A stretch of DNA of 64,000 nucleotides from Neptuniibacter pectenicola (GCF_001597735.1 NZ_LUTS01000006.1:124001-188000); one strand, 5' to 3'. Positions 1-8,761 are shown, counted from the first letter of the stretch. The notes: generated by a model not told the origin, from the sequence alone. A program made the numbers and translations.

Positions 1-119
1 TCGACACCGCCGGATTTAGCGCAAACATAAATTTCACGGCTGAATTTACTGTAAACCTTAGCCTTGGCGTCCGATGTTTTCGCCATTGACTCTTTACGGT
101 TTTGATAGGCTCGACCCAT
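1..119 (-). CDS. YebC/PmpR-family protein, N-terminal part (truncated by window edge)
   Basis: The first 39 codons of a leftward gene are visible, starting at the ATG that ends at position 119. The product begins [15 protein letters not shown] and continues with KVYSKF and [10 protein letters not shown]. This matches the N-terminus of the YebC/PmpR (TACO1) family, in particular the shorter YeeN-like paralogue of Vibrio and related bacteria. Family members bind DNA or help translation at proline stretches; which of the two applies here cannot be told. A GGA lies about 8 bases ahead of the start. The gene runs off the left edge and is divergent from the RecQ-like gene, with about 275 bases between them. 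Family assignment is fairly sure from the N-terminal signature; the exact role is not. Confidence 0.8.
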   Translation of the reverse strand, partial: MGRAYQNRKESMAKTSDAKAKVYSKFSREIYVCAKSGGV

Positions 120-395
120 TGCGATATTCCATACACTGATAAAAAGAACAAAATTTTACAGATAAGCGCCGCGTTATTAAACCACCAATTATGATTTGGT
201 TAGATTGATTGCCGAAATGGGAGGTAAATCCCCTCTGTTTTGGCCAATGATGGATTAAAATAGGTAGGGTTGAGGTAATACAAGGGCTTATCTCAGGATT
301 GTGACACGGGCTGAATACATTATCTGGTATATTTCTGCTCAGGTTAGTTTATTTTCAACCCGCCGTTAAATGGATTTAACGTATAGGATACTCAC

Positions 396-2351
396 ATGGA
401 TCAACAACATTCGTTACACGCATCACTACAACACACTTTTGCGTTTGATGCCTTCAGGGAAGGCCAAGAGCAGACCATCACCCAACTGCTTGCGGGTCAA
501 TCGACGCTTTCTATTTTCCCTACGGGGGCGGGTAAATCACTCTGCTACCAATTAACCGCGATACATCTTCCCCATTTGACGTTAGTGGTTTCGCCATTGC
601 TGGCGCTAATGAAAGATCAGCTTGCGTTTCTTAAGTCGAAAGGGATCGCCGCTGCCAGTATTGATTCCACATTAACACCGCAAGAAAACCAAGCGGTGAT
701 GGGGGATATTCGTCAAGGTAAGATCAAAATTTTAATGGTCTCTGTGGAACGCTTTAAGAATGAGCGCTTTCGAGAATTTATTAGTGGGGTTGAGATCTCC
801 ATGCTGGTGGTTGATGAAGCACACTGTATCTCGGAGTGGGGTCATAACTTCCGTCCTGATTATTTAAAGCTTCCCCAGTATTGCCGTGACTTAGGGATTC
901 CGCTGGTCCTTTTGCTGACCGCTACTGCGACCCGTAAGGTTAAAAAGGATATGGCGAAGCGTTTCGCCATCGCTCCAGAGCATATTGTGCAAACCGGTTT
1001 TTATCGCGATAACTTAGACCTTACAATCCTGCCGGTCACGAGTCAGGCGAAAGACGCCACCTTAGTTGAACTCATTAAACAGCAGCAAGGGTCCGGTATT
1101 GTCTATGTCACCCTACAACAAAGTGCTGAGCAGGTTGCTCGCTATTTAAGCCAACATCAGATTTCGGCAACGGCCTACCATGCGGGGCTAGATAACGATA
1201 TTCGCCATAACATCCAATCGGATTTTATGGCGGGCAAGATTCAGGTGGTCGTTGCAACCATCGCCTTTGGTATGGGAATAGATAAAGCCGACGTGCGTTT
1301 TGTGATGCACTATGACCTGCCTAAATCGATTGAAAACTATAGCCAAGAGGTCGGCCGTGCAGGTCGAGACGGGTTAAGGTCCAGCTGCATTACGTTAGCG
1401 AATTTAGATGGTATTAATACGGTTGAAAACTTTGTCTATGGCGACACGCCAGAGCCAGAAGGGATCGCTAAAGTAGTGGATAATATTCGTCATGAAGTGG
1501 CGAATGGGCAGTGGGAACTACAGATTAACAGCCTATCCAATGATGCCAATATCAGGCAGTTGCCACTAAAAACCTTATTAGTGCAATTAGAACTGCATCA
1601 AGTGATTAAGCCGTTGTATGCGTACTTCGCCGAATATCGCTATAAATTCCTGCAAGACTCAGACACTGTGCTAGGGCAGTTTAGTGGTGAGCGGCAGCAG
1701 TTTTTAAAAGCGATTGTTGATCACACTCAGTTTAAAAAGATCTGGGGAAGTTTAGACATAGAAAGCCTTTATCAACAGTACGGCTGTGAACGTAGCCGTG
1801 TGGTTGCTGCGCTAGACTATCTACAGACCCAGGGGGCTATCGTCCTTGAGAGTAAAAAGATTACTGAGGTCTTCGCCGTTAAGGAAGCGGCGCTGTCTCA
1901 ACCGGAGCTGGTGCAAACGTTAAGTGATTATTTCTTAGATAAAGAGGAAAAAGAGATCCAGCGGATCGCCGCACTGATCCGTTTCTTTGAACTAGATCGC
2001 TGTCTTACGGCTAATCTCGCCCGCTATTTTGACGATCAGAATGCGCCAGAGCAGTGCGGACATTGCTCCGTATGTCGGGGACAAGTGGCTACATTAGCGT
2101 ATTCTAGCCAGCCACAGATGCCCGATGATACGCATTTAAACAGCGTACTGAGCGGCTTTAAACAACATATTGAAACGAAAACGAAGCAACCGCCTAGTCT
2201 GGGCACCTACTGCCGCTTTTTAGCAGGGATCAGCATTCCACTCTTTAGCCGCAATAAAGTAAGGCAACTGGATGGATTTGGTTGCTGTGAGCAGGTGCGT
2301 TTTCAAACAATTAAAGAGAAAGTCACGGATATAGTGACAGGGTTGACCTAA
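396..2351 (+). CDS. recQ: RecQ-family ATP-dependent DNA helicase
   Basis: Superfamily 2 3'-5' DNA helicase of 651 residues. Walker A PTGAGKS is at residues 42-48, the DEAH box (VVDEAHCISEWGH) at about 140-150, a SAT-like LLTATATRK motif follows, and motif VI VGRAGRDG is near 320. A C-terminal Cys cluster CGHCSVCRG near 553 is the RecQ zinc-binding site. The length is close to E. coli RecQ, but the C-terminus lacks an HRDC domain I can recognise, so this may be a RecQ-like paralogue rather than the housekeeping RecQ. RecQ enzymes unwind recombination intermediates and stalled forks in the cytoplasm. The gene stands alone and converges on mscS, with a hairpin between them. The ATG at 396 keeps the full helicase N-terminus. 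Confidence 0.93.
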   Translation: MDQQHSLHASLQHTFAFDAFREGQEQTITQLLAGQSTLSIFPTGAGKSLCYQLTAIHLPHLTLVVSPLLALMKDQLAFLKSKGIAAASIDSTLTPQENQAVMGDIRQGKIKILMVSVERFKNERFREFISGVEISMLVVDEAHCISEWGHNFRPDYLKLPQYCRDLGIPLVLLLTATATRKVKKDMAKRFAIAPEHIVQTGFYRDNLDLTILPVTSQAKDATLVELIKQQQGSGIVYVTLQQSAEQVARYLSQHQISATAYHAGLDNDIRHNIQSDFMAGKIQVVVATIAFGMGIDKADVRFVMHYDLPKSIENYSQEVGRAGRDGLRSSCITLANLDGINTVENFVYGDTPEPEGIAKVVDNIRHEVANGQWELQINSLSNDANIRQLPLKTLLVQLELHQVIKPLYAYFAEYRYKFLQDSDTVLGQFSGERQQFLKAIVDHTQFKKIWGSLDIESLYQQYGCERSRVVAALDYLQTQGAIVLESKKITEVFAVKEAALSQPELVQTLSDYFLDKEEKEIQRIAALIRFFELDRCLTANLARYFDDQNAPEQCGHCSVCRGQVATLAYSSQPQMPDDTHLNSVLSGFKQHIETKTKQPPSLGTYCRFLAGISIPLFSRNKVRQLDGFGCCEQVRFQTIKEKVTDIVTGLT

Positions 2352-2387
2352 GGAGGGGGGCTTTTTTATAGGTGGGTAGAGCAGAAG

Positions 2388-2415
2388 GGGGCTATATCTG
2401 TGAAGATATAGCCCC
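2388..2415. terminator. Hairpin between convergent recQ and mscS
   Basis: GGGGCTATATC (2388-2398) and GATATAGCCCC (2405-2415) form a perfect 11-bp stem with a 6-base loop. It lies between two convergent genes. The U-tract is weak on both sides (TTATATAA on the plus strand), so it is a likely but not classical bidirectional terminator. Confidence 0.6.
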
Positions 2416-2427
2416 TTATATAAGCGG

Positions 2428-3255
2428 TTATGTGCTTTCATTCACCATAATCACTTTACGGTGAGGGAACGGAATCTCTATGCCATTCTCATCTAACGCT
2501 TTCTTAATCAGTTCAGGTACTGAGTAGAGCACATCAAAGTAATGCTCACCTTTACAGAACGGACGTACCAAGAAGTCGACAGAACTGTCATTTAAAGTTT
2601 CTACTTCAACAAACGGTGCTGGATCTTTCAGTATATGTGGGTGGTTCGCTAATACACCATCAATGACAGCACGCGCCGCATCGGTACTTTCACCGTAAGC
2701 CACACCAAAATGCATATCTACACCACGAATATCATAGTGAGAGTGGTTAATGATTTTTTCACCCCAGATCTGGCTATTAGGGATAATGACCTGCTGATGA
2801 TCAAATGTTTGCAGAATCGTGGTAAACATATCGATCTCAGTGACATTACCAAAACAACCGGCGGCATCAATAAAATCACCCACCTTGTAAGGTCTAAAGA
2901 TCAACAACATAACCCCCGCAGCGAGGTTAGACATCGCCCCTTGTAAGGCTAAACCAACGGCTAAACCGGCCGCACCTAATAGGGCAACAATCGACGCCGT
3001 TTGTACGCCAAAACGGTTTAAAATCGCAATAAAAACAAACGCTAAAATCAGATAACGGGCAAGACTACCCAAAAAGCGGAATAGGGTGTCATCTAAATGT
3101 TTGTTCTTTTTGCCAATATTAATAATCAGTTTATTAACACTGCCTGCTATCCAAAAGCCAATAATCAAAATGATTATGGCCAGTAGGATATTTGTTGCCC
3201 AAGCGATCATCGCTGGAAGGTGTTGATTCATATCGATACTGTCGAGGAGTTCCAT
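2428..3255 (-). CDS. mscS: Small-conductance mechanosensitive channel, MscS family
   Basis: Inner-membrane channel of 275 residues that opens under membrane tension and releases solutes on hypo-osmotic shock. Three transmembrane segments lie in the first 130 residues. The third, pore-lining one has the Ala/Gly-rich MscS pattern (LLGAAGLAVGLALQG) followed by the conserved RPYKVGDFI at the start of the beta domain. IIPNSQIWGEKIINHS is the usual MscS beta-domain signature. Length matches E. coli MscS (286 aa). It is monocistronic or first in a leftward group; the next leftward gene upstream, a K+ channel-like protein, is about 90 bases away. Confidence 0.93.
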   Translation of the reverse strand: MELLDSIDMNQHLPAMIAWATNILLAIIILIIGFWIAGSVNKLIINIGKKNKHLDDTLFRFLGSLARYLILAFVFIAILNRFGVQTASIVALLGAAGLAVGLALQGAMSNLAAGVMLLIFRPYKVGDFIDAAGCFGNVTEIDMFTTILQTFDHQQVIIPNSQIWGEKIINHSHYDIRGVDMHFGVAYGESTDAARAVIDGVLANHPHILKDPAPFVEVETLNDSSVDFLVRPFCKGEHYFDVLYSVPELIKKALDENGIEIPFPHRKVIMVNEST

Positions 3256-3348
3256 GGGTATGCCTTGTTATTAGTTATGAGGCTAAGGGTAAGTTGAGTA
3301 GGCTTAATCTGAGATGAAGAATATAGGAGCTATGTATTTAACATGTAT

Positions 3349-4047
3349 CTAATTCTCAGGTTGTTTTCGTACATCAGAGAGTGCAGATGCAACAATGCCT
3401 GTAGGAACAGCAATTAAGCCAAGACCTATCATAAGGATGACAAATGTGAATATGCGCCCGCCGATAGTGATTGGATAAATATCACCGTATCCGACGGTAG
3501 TTAATGTTGCAACTGCCCACCATAAGCAATCAAAGATCGAGCGGAATACTTCGGGCTGTGCACTGTTTTCGAAATGGTAAATACCTACAGCTGAAAGATA
3601 AAGCAAGACTAAACTGGCTATGGAAAAAATAATTAGTTCTTCTTTTACTGAAAATAAAGCTTTGCTAAATCGTAATAAGGCTTGGTTATACCGAGCAAGT
3701 TTTAACAGTCTGGCTAATCTTAAAAGTCGCATAAGCCGTAAAGTACGCAGGTCTATGGCCGTGGCAACATAAAATGGCAGAATAGCTAAGAGGTCAATTA
3801 AGCCATAAAAGCTAAAAATAAATTTAGTCTTATTTTCTGCAAGATATAAGCGATATAAATATTCAACTGTAAAAATAGATACAATAATTATTTCTGAATA
3901 GTGTAAAAATATAGTCGTAGATTTATCTAAATTTGGAAGAGTATCTATTGAAAAGCAAATGACCGAATAGATTATAAGTAAGGTAATTGACCACGCAACA
4001 ATCGGTCGGTCAAAGAAGATTCTTTGATCATCTTTATCTACTTTCAT
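3349..4047 (-). CDS. Voltage-gated K+ channel-like ion transporter (6-TM)
   Basis: Membrane protein of 232 residues with the layout of a bacterial Kv channel. The S4-like voltage-sensor helix has a regular Arg/Lys ladder (RTLRLMRLLRLARLLKLARY) near residues 103-122. The pore loop carries the K+ selectivity filter TVGYGD within TLTTVGYGDIYP near residue 185, followed by a last hydrophobic helix. It lacks a cytoplasmic RCK domain. The family ('ion transporter', PF00520) makes K+-selective tetramers in the inner membrane. It sits between a BRCT protein upstream and mscS downstream on the same strand, so membrane-tension and voltage channels are neighbours. Family assignment is firm; physiological role is inferred. 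Confidence 0.9.
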   Translation of the reverse strand: MKVDKDDQRIFFDRPIVAWSITLLIIYSVICFSIDTLPNLDKSTTIFLHYSEIIIVSIFTVEYLYRLYLAENKTKFIFSFYGLIDLLAILPFYVATAIDLRTLRLMRLLRLARLLKLARYNQALLRFSKALFSVKEELIIFSIASLVLLYLSAVGIYHFENSAQPEVFRSIFDCLWWAVATLTTVGYGDIYPITIGGRIFTFVILMIGLGLIAVPTGIVASALSDVRKQPEN

Positions 4048-4074
4048 TGTATCTGCCTATTATTATTTTTCTGG

Positions 4075-4680
4075 TTAGATACCTGATTCATTCAACCAGT
4101 GTGCTTCTGTTATTATAGAGAGAGGGACGCCAGAATCGCGATATTCAATAGCTTTCTCGATTTTTCGGCCAAAGCTTTCATGTATCCAGCTATCGGTAAC
4201 ATAAGTTCCAATTACTAGGTAATCTAGAGTTTTAGTGACGGTTTTTGCATTAACCCCGCCGAGAGTTTGAATTACCGACTGGCAGTCTTTTCGTGTCCCG
4301 TAAGCACAAGTACCCGTAAATAAGAATGTTTTTTCATGGAACTGAATACGGGGTGGCGGTGAGCAAAGGGGAAGAGTCGATGTTTTTGACAGCTCACCCA
4401 GTTCTGATTTGTTGCCAGAGATGCTATGTAGTATTGAAAAAAGTTCAGAAGATTCCTCGTTATCTAGAATGTCATCTTCCAACATGTCGCTGACCTTTGA
4501 AAGAAGGTTTAATATGATCGGGTTGTCGGAGTGATTGTTTTGTATCAGCCATGTTTGTAGAAATTCTGCTTCAGGTAAATCGACAACACCATTGGCGGTA
4601 ATTCCTTTACTTAGGCCGATTAGGGTATCAATTTGACGGTCTTGAATGCTTTTTCTATTGAATTTGGTGAATATATCCAT
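4075..4680 (-). CDS. BRCT domain protein (NAD-ligase-type BRCT), small stand-alone
   Basis: About 201 residues. The C-terminal third (from about residue 115) is a BRCT domain: FLFTGTCAYGTRKDCQ, then a GGVNAKTVTKTLDYLVIG core and a C-terminal ITEAHWLNE helix with the conserved Trp. This is the type found at the C-terminus of DNA ligase LigA and in stand-alone exonuclease-like proteins. The N-terminal half is helical, acidic and unrecognised. I prefer the ATG at 4680 to one 10 codons upstream, because AAGGA lies about 7 bases before it. It lies directly upstream of the K+ channel gene. A role in DNA repair or protein binding is only inferred from the BRCT fold. Confidence 0.82.
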   Translation of the reverse strand: MDIFTKFNRKSIQDRQIDTLIGLSKGITANGVVDLPEAEFLQTWLIQNNHSDNPIILNLLSKVSDMLEDDILDNEESSELFSILHSISGNKSELGELSKTSTLPLCSPPPRIQFHEKTFLFTGTCAYGTRKDCQSVIQTLGGVNAKTVTKTLDYLVIGTYVTDSWIHESFGRKIEKAIEYRDSGVPLSIITEAHWLNESGI

Positions 4681-4840
4681 ATCACTATCCTTGTTTGTCC
4701 TAATTGCCAATTATTCCTATATGACCATTATATCGAATTGAGGCCATGGGTAAAAATATTAGATTACTTATCGTTCGCTGATAGCGTTTAAGCTGATTTT
4801 AAAATTGTAGTACTTATAACAAATAGGCAAAAGTTTTTCC

Positions 4841-4846
4841 TATAAT
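4841..4846 (+). promoter_or_regulatory. -10-like box TATAAT ahead of a structured RNA
   Basis: A consensus TATAAT sits about 11 bases before the first stem of the structured region 4857-4985. No good -35 box at 17 +/- 1 bases was found, so the promoter call is tentative. Confidence 0.4.
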
Positions 4847-4852
4847 TGGACA

Positions 4853-4985
4853 GAATTTGAGAGCGGGTTTCGTGTATGCTTCTGCTTGCTCTATCCCTTT
4901 TTTCTTAAACCCGTTCTCAATATTAATTTTCATAGGGTACTTTACATTAACCTACTGCACTTATGCGGTAGGTTATTTATTTTTG
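4853..4985 (+). ncRNA. Candidate small RNA or leader ending in an intrinsic terminator
   Basis: This gap before the EamA transporter holds ordered structure. First comes a 14-bp stem with one wobble: TTGAGAGCGGGTTT (4857-4870) against AAACCCGTTCTCAA (4907-4920). Next is an 11-bp hairpin AACCTACTGCA / TGCGGTAGGTT (4949-4959, 4964-4974) followed by ATTTATTTTTG. A TATAAT box lies just upstream. No rightward gene ends nearby (the last is recQ at 2351), so the terminator must end a transcript that begins in the gap. It is either a roughly 130-nt small RNA or a leader with a conditional terminator for the gene at 5044. It matches no riboswitch class I recognise. Confidence 0.4.
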
Positions 4986-5043
4986 TAAAGGGCTACGAGT
5001 ATGTGCTCAATCATGACACTTGCACCAATAATAGAGGTTTTTT

Positions 5044-5943
5044 GTGACTATCGATTTTGAGATCCATCGCCGTGCTAATTTAGTGGGCAGTGTGTGGATG
5101 GTGGCTGCGATGGCAATTTTTGCTATCGAGGACGTACTGATCAAGCTGGTCTCAGAAACCCTTCCAGTAGCACAAATTTTGACTCTGTTTGGTTGTGGCG
5201 GCACAGTTATCTTTGCCTGTATGGCGCTATTTAAGAGGGAGCGCCTGTTTAGTCGTGATGTCGTGTCTCGCCCTATGTGGTTACGTGTGTTCTTTGAAAT
5301 TTTTGGCCGTTTATTTTATTCGTTGGCCATTACATTAGCCCCCTTGTCATCGGCCACGGTCATTTTACAGGCGACACCGATTGTGGTGGTGGCCGGTGCG
5401 GCGTTGATCTTTCGTGAGAAGGTTGGGCCTAGGCGTTGGATAGCCATTGTTGTGGGGCTGATTGGGGTTGTGGTTATTATTCAGCCGGGAAGCGAGAGTT
5501 TCTCTATGCTCTCTATCTTGGCGATCCTTGGCATGCTGGGCTTTGCCGGACGTGATCTGGCTAGCCGTGCGGCACCGGCTTCGATCAGTACATCGATTCT
5601 TGGGCTGTATGGCTTTCTCGCGGTTATTGCGGCGGGTGTCGCACTTTCCTTCTGGGAGGGTATTCCGTTTGTTTTACCGGGTGTTGAGACCTCATTCTAT
5701 CTTGTAGGCGCTATAGTGGCTGGTACCACAGCCTATGCTAGCTTGATGAAGGCGATGCGTACTGGCGAGGTATCCGCGGTAACCCCCTTTAGGTATTCAC
5801 GCTTGTTATTTGGTATCGCCTTTGGGGTTGTGCTATTTAACGAAGAGATCGGTCTTTCCATGTTGCTGGGCTGTGGTTTGATCGTGATTTCGGGCTTATT
5901 CATCCTTTGGCGCAGCAAAAGCGCTGCGACGGTGAAATCATAG
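5044..5943 (+). CDS. DMT-superfamily (EamA/RhaT) transporter
   Basis: Inner-membrane protein of 299 residues with about ten hydrophobic segments in two EamA repeats (roughly residues 12-145 and 155-290). The first repeat ends with the usual FREKVGPRRWIAIVVGLIGV pattern and the second with FNEEIGLSMLLGCGLIV. EamA proteins export or import metabolites such as amino acids; the substrate cannot be read from sequence. The start is GTG at 5044 with AGAGG 7 bases upstream. The transcript probably begins within or passes through the structured region at 4853-4985. A LysR regulator converges on it from the right. Confidence 0.88.
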   Translation: MTIDFEIHRRANLVGSVWMVAAMAIFAIEDVLIKLVSETLPVAQILTLFGCGGTVIFACMALFKRERLFSRDVVSRPMWLRVFFEIFGRLFYSLAITLAPLSSATVILQATPIVVVAGAALIFREKVGPRRWIAIVVGLIGVVVIIQPGSESFSMLSILAILGMLGFAGRDLASRAAPASISTSILGLYGFLAVIAAGVALSFWEGIPFVLPGVETSFYLVGAIVAGTTAYASLMKAMRTGEVSAVTPFRYSRLLFGIAFGVVLFNEEIGLSMLLGCGLIVISGLFILWRSKSAATVKS

Positions 5944-5991
5944 TTGATGCTGAGGCTTCACCGTCTTTAGTGGTGATCTGTTATCACGGGT

Positions 5992-6843
5992 TTAAAGTGA
6001 CCAACTAGAGAAGGCTTTTACATTCGCTAAGAGTAGCGCTTTCGCTTGCTCAAAGCCGTCAGGTACACGGTTGTTTTTCAGGTAGACCAGATAGATAGGG
6101 TAAGTGAATTCAGGGGCATCTTTTACGTGAACGAGCTGTCCCTCTTTAAGGTACTTATCCACTACCCGTGTGCGGAAGTAGCCGTTTCCGCCTTTGGCTA
6201 ATAGGTATTTTAATGCCATGGGCCCGAGGGAAAACTGCATGGCGGCTTTTCGATTAAAAGGCACACAACGATCAAACTGTAGCGAGAAGTCCTCTCCCCA
6301 GTCGATAAAGAGATCGGGTTCTTTTTGCTGACATGATGCCACATGTATGAGTTTTTCTTCCGCGATTTGCTCCACGACTAGGCCTGTTAAATAACGCGGG
6401 CTGTGGACAATAATTGCATCGACCTCTTGTTTTTGCAGCGTCTCATATAACATATTAGTCGTGCTGACTTGGCTGTTGATTATTAAGTGAGGCATCTCCT
6501 CATTCAGCGCTAGAAGCCAGTCGACCAATATAGGATTCCACAAACTAATCTCTCCCCCAATATTGAGTCGATGCGGGGTCTGGTCGGCCGCATTACTACA
6601 AAGCTGTTTCGCTTGCTCCCACGCGGTCATCATGTTCTTAGCGGGTTTGACAAATGCCTCGCCCTTTTTAGTGAGTTTAGCGCCCGCTCGGTTGCGAATA
6701 AATAAGGTGCAGTTCAGCGCCGCTTCTAATGCTTGGACCCGAGCCGTCACTGTTGTTTGGGTGACATGTAATCGCTCTGCGGCGCGTGCAAAGGTGCCGG
6801 AGTGGATGATTTCTAAAAAGGTTCTGGCTTGTTCAATATCCAT
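5992..6843 (-). CDS. LysR-family transcriptional regulator (HdfR-like)
   Basis: DNA-binding regulator of about 283 residues. It has an N-terminal winged helix-turn-helix (MDIEQARTFLEIIHSGTFARA, then AAERLHVTQTTVTARVQALE) and a C-terminal periplasmic-binding-like effector domain. The N-terminus most resembles the HdfR-type LysR proteins. I set the start at 6843 because an upstream in-frame ATG at 6864 falls inside a perfect palindrome (6855-6879) that looks like the operator. The gene is divergent from the HPP-family gene at 7034, which is its most likely target besides itself. The effector is unknown. Confidence 0.88.
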   Translation of the reverse strand: MDIEQARTFLEIIHSGTFARAAERLHVTQTTVTARVQALEAALNCTLFIRNRAGAKLTKKGEAFVKPAKNMMTAWEQAKQLCSNAADQTPHRLNIGGEISLWNPILVDWLLALNEEMPHLIINSQVSTTNMLYETLQKQEVDAIIVHSPRYLTGLVVEQIAEEKLIHVASCQQKEPDLFIDWGEDFSLQFDRCVPFNRKAAMQFSLGPMALKYLLAKGGNGYFRTRVVDKYLKEGQLVHVKDAPEFTYPIYLVYLKNNRVPDGFEQAKALLLANVKAFSSWSL

Positions 6844-6854
6844 AGCTGTTGATT

Positions 6855-6879
6855 TTAAATGCAATATTTTTGCATTTAA
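6855..6879. promoter_or_regulatory. Palindromic LysR-type operator in the LysR/HPP intergenic region
   Basis: TTAAATGCAA (6855-6864), a 5-base spacer, then TTGCATTTAA (6870-6879) form a perfect 10-bp inverted repeat. The core fits the LysR T-N11-A box. It lies 12 bases upstream of the LysR start, as expected for autoregulation. Confidence 0.6.
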
Positions 6880-7033
6880 CCCTCATTTATATTCATTATA
6901 CATGAGCCTATTGTAATCATTAGAATGGCGCCCTTGCTAGGTAAATGTGGATAAGGTTGCTTTTTTGAGCACTTATTTATGTTTACCTTTGTTGTTTAAA
7001 ATAGCTGTCATTCTGTAAGGCGCAACCGTCCAC

Positions 7034-7795
7034 ATGTTCATATCGTTCTGTCGTAACACTGCTCGATTTATTGGTATTGAAACGAATAAAACCTCCCACT
7101 TTGAACGCTTAATCTCAGGAATTACCGCGTTTGTCGCGTTGCTTAGTGTCTTTTATTTCTCGAGTGTCTTTTTGTCACTGCCGGATTCTTTCTTGGTGGT
7201 GTCATCGATAGGTGCCAGTGCGGTGTTACTTTTTGCCGTACCCCATGGGGCGTTTTCACAGCCTTGGCCCTTTTTTGCTGGTCACATGATTTCGGCATTT
7301 ATCGGCATCGTTTTTTATAAAACGTTTGGGGCTTCGTTTACGATCGGGGCGGTGGCCGTGGGTACGTCGATAATCGTTATGCATTACTTACGGTGTTTGC
7401 ACCCACCCGGAGGCTCCACTGCACTATCCTGTGTGCTCGGCGGTAGCAGCCTTCATGCGATGGGATATGAGTTTTTACTCTATCCATTATTGCTTAATCT
7501 ATTAATGATGCTCCTGTTGGCGTTTTTGATTAATAACAGTTTTTATTGGCGACGTTACCCCTCGTTTTTAAATACTTCGATACAGAATGAGCACCATGAG
7601 AAGCATTGGTTTGAACTTGAAGATCTTTATGGGGTGTTAGAGAAAGAAGATGTGTTTATCGATGCCAGCGCAGAGGAGCTGATGCACATCTATAATGCGG
7701 CGCGTGCGAGCGCAAAAACACGCCATAAAAGTTTTATCTCACGCCTACCCAGCAAGGTACGTCGGTCGTCTATACGGATTAGGCGGGGGAGGTAA
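7034..7795 (+). CDS. HPP-family integral membrane protein
   Basis: Membrane protein of 253 residues. The family signature HPPGGSTAL follows YLRCL in the middle of the protein, and five or so hydrophobic segments fill the first 180 residues. The last 70 residues are soluble and basic (ending RRSSIRIRRGR). HPP proteins (PF04982) are small inner-membrane proteins; some plant and cyanobacterial members transport nitrite, but bacterial substrates are mostly unknown. The first codon that gives a full N-terminus is ATG 7034. Its divergent neighbour is a LysR regulator, which suggests induced expression. Confidence 0.85.
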   Translation: MFISFCRNTARFIGIETNKTSHFERLISGITAFVALLSVFYFSSVFLSLPDSFLVVSSIGASAVLLFAVPHGAFSQPWPFFAGHMISAFIGIVFYKTFGASFTIGAVAVGTSIIVMHYLRCLHPPGGSTALSCVLGGSSLHAMGYEFLLYPLLLNLLMMLLLAFLINNSFYWRRYPSFLNTSIQNEHHEKHWFELEDLYGVLEKEDVFIDASAEELMHIYNAARASAKTRHKSFISRLPSKVRRSSIRIRRGR

Positions 7796-7996
7796 TACGC
7801 TGTATTTACTATGTTTAGATGATCTTTCCATATTATAGGGATAGAAATAAGGCGGTTTTACGCCCACCGTTTCGCTTCCTTAATTATTTTTCTATTCAAA
7901 TAAGTAAAATGGGGTTCTTTGCTGTCAAATGGAAATAACTTACTGCGCTCGTTATGCTGTACGAGTGGAATGAGCAATATCAAGAGGGGCTCTATC

Positions 7997-8296
7997 GTGA
8001 AATGGATCGTTATTATACTCGCTGTCACTTTATCGTTGAATGCAAACGCTTCCCGCTTTAAAGGGAAAGACGGTAGTTACATTGTCCGGGGCGATACAGC
8101 GACAAAACTTTTTCTATCTGCGGGCGAGCCGTTAAGAAAAAGGAGTGAGGTTGTGTGTATCAACCAAAAGCGAGATTACTGTAAAAGCTGGGGACGCACT
8201 GAGTACTGGTACTATCAAGATAGCGAGGAGAGTAGTGTGATCTGGACCATTAAGATTGTGGATGACAAAGTCGTTGAGTTTAGTTGGAGTCGTTAG
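7997..8296 (+). CDS. Small secreted DUF2845-like protein
   Basis: About 99 residues with a signal peptide: short basic start, hydrophobic WIVIILAVTLSL, and cleavage after NANA. The mature part resembles DUF2845 proteins: G-D-TA-KLFL-GEP near the front and two Cys (VVCINQKRDYC) that could form a disulfide, then a WGRTEYWYYQ beta region. I chose the GTG at 7997 because AGAGGGG lies 6 to 12 bases upstream and it puts the signal peptide at the N-terminus; the frame is open further upstream to 7919. It is probably periplasmic. Function unknown. Confidence 0.65.
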   Translation: MKWIVIILAVTLSLNANASRFKGKDGSYIVRGDTATKLFLSAGEPLRKRSEVVCINQKRDYCKSWGRTEYWYYQDSEESSVIWTIKIVDDKVVEFSWSR

Positions 8297-8353
8297 GGGT
8301 AAGCGCTATCGCTCCAGTGGATGGTTCTCTGTTTCGCCTTTACGCCTGAACAG

Positions 8354-8761
8354 TTAGTGATCAATTTTTGAGAGTTTAAGGACTTTGCGGAAGCGCTTTT
8401 TTTTCGGGTAATTAACTGTCAGTGCAAACCTTTCCGTGCCATTAAAGGTTAAGGTGTAGTGGTCTTGTTCCCTCGCTATCACGTCTGTTAAATGGTAGCT
8501 GTTGTAGGGAGGGGAGAGACTGCGGTTGGCAACGATCTGATAGTCTTTATCTAAAACGATGATTTCGCAGCCCTCTTCAAAGGGGCAGTCCCAGCTTAAA
8601 AATAGTAGGAAGTAGTCGGGGTATTCATATTGTTTATCAATCACATAGCCCGGAACTTTTATGCCAAGTGCTTGCCCACTGTAATAGAGCATTGAGGTTA
8701 ACGGGCGGTTCTCGTATTCACCCTTATGCTCTTCTAGTGAAAATTGATTGATACCGTTCAC
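8354..8761 (-). CDS. Hypothetical protein (135 aa)
   Basis: I do not recognise a family. The protein is soluble, rich in aromatic residues and charged, with alternating beta-like segments (YFLLFLSWDCPF, IIVLDKDYQIVANRS, HYTLTFNGTERFALTV) and a basic tail KKKRFRKVLKLSK. No signal peptide or membrane segment is seen. It follows the 79-aa gene at 8783-9022 by 21 bases on the same strand, so the two are probably co-transcribed. Codon use is like the neighbours and supports a real gene. Confidence 0.6.
   Translation of the reverse strand: MNGINQFSLEEHKGEYENRPLTSMLYYSGQALGIKVPGYVIDKQYEYPDYFLLFLSWDCPFEEGCEIIVLDKDYQIVANRSLSPPYNSYHLTDVIAREQDHYTLTFNGTERFALTVNYPKKKRFRKVLKLSKIDH

Noticed and set aside
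4853-4985. Assignment of the structured gap to a named riboswitch class
   Set aside because: No class-specific conserved core (guanidine, preQ1, Mn2+, SAM) could be recognised by eye.
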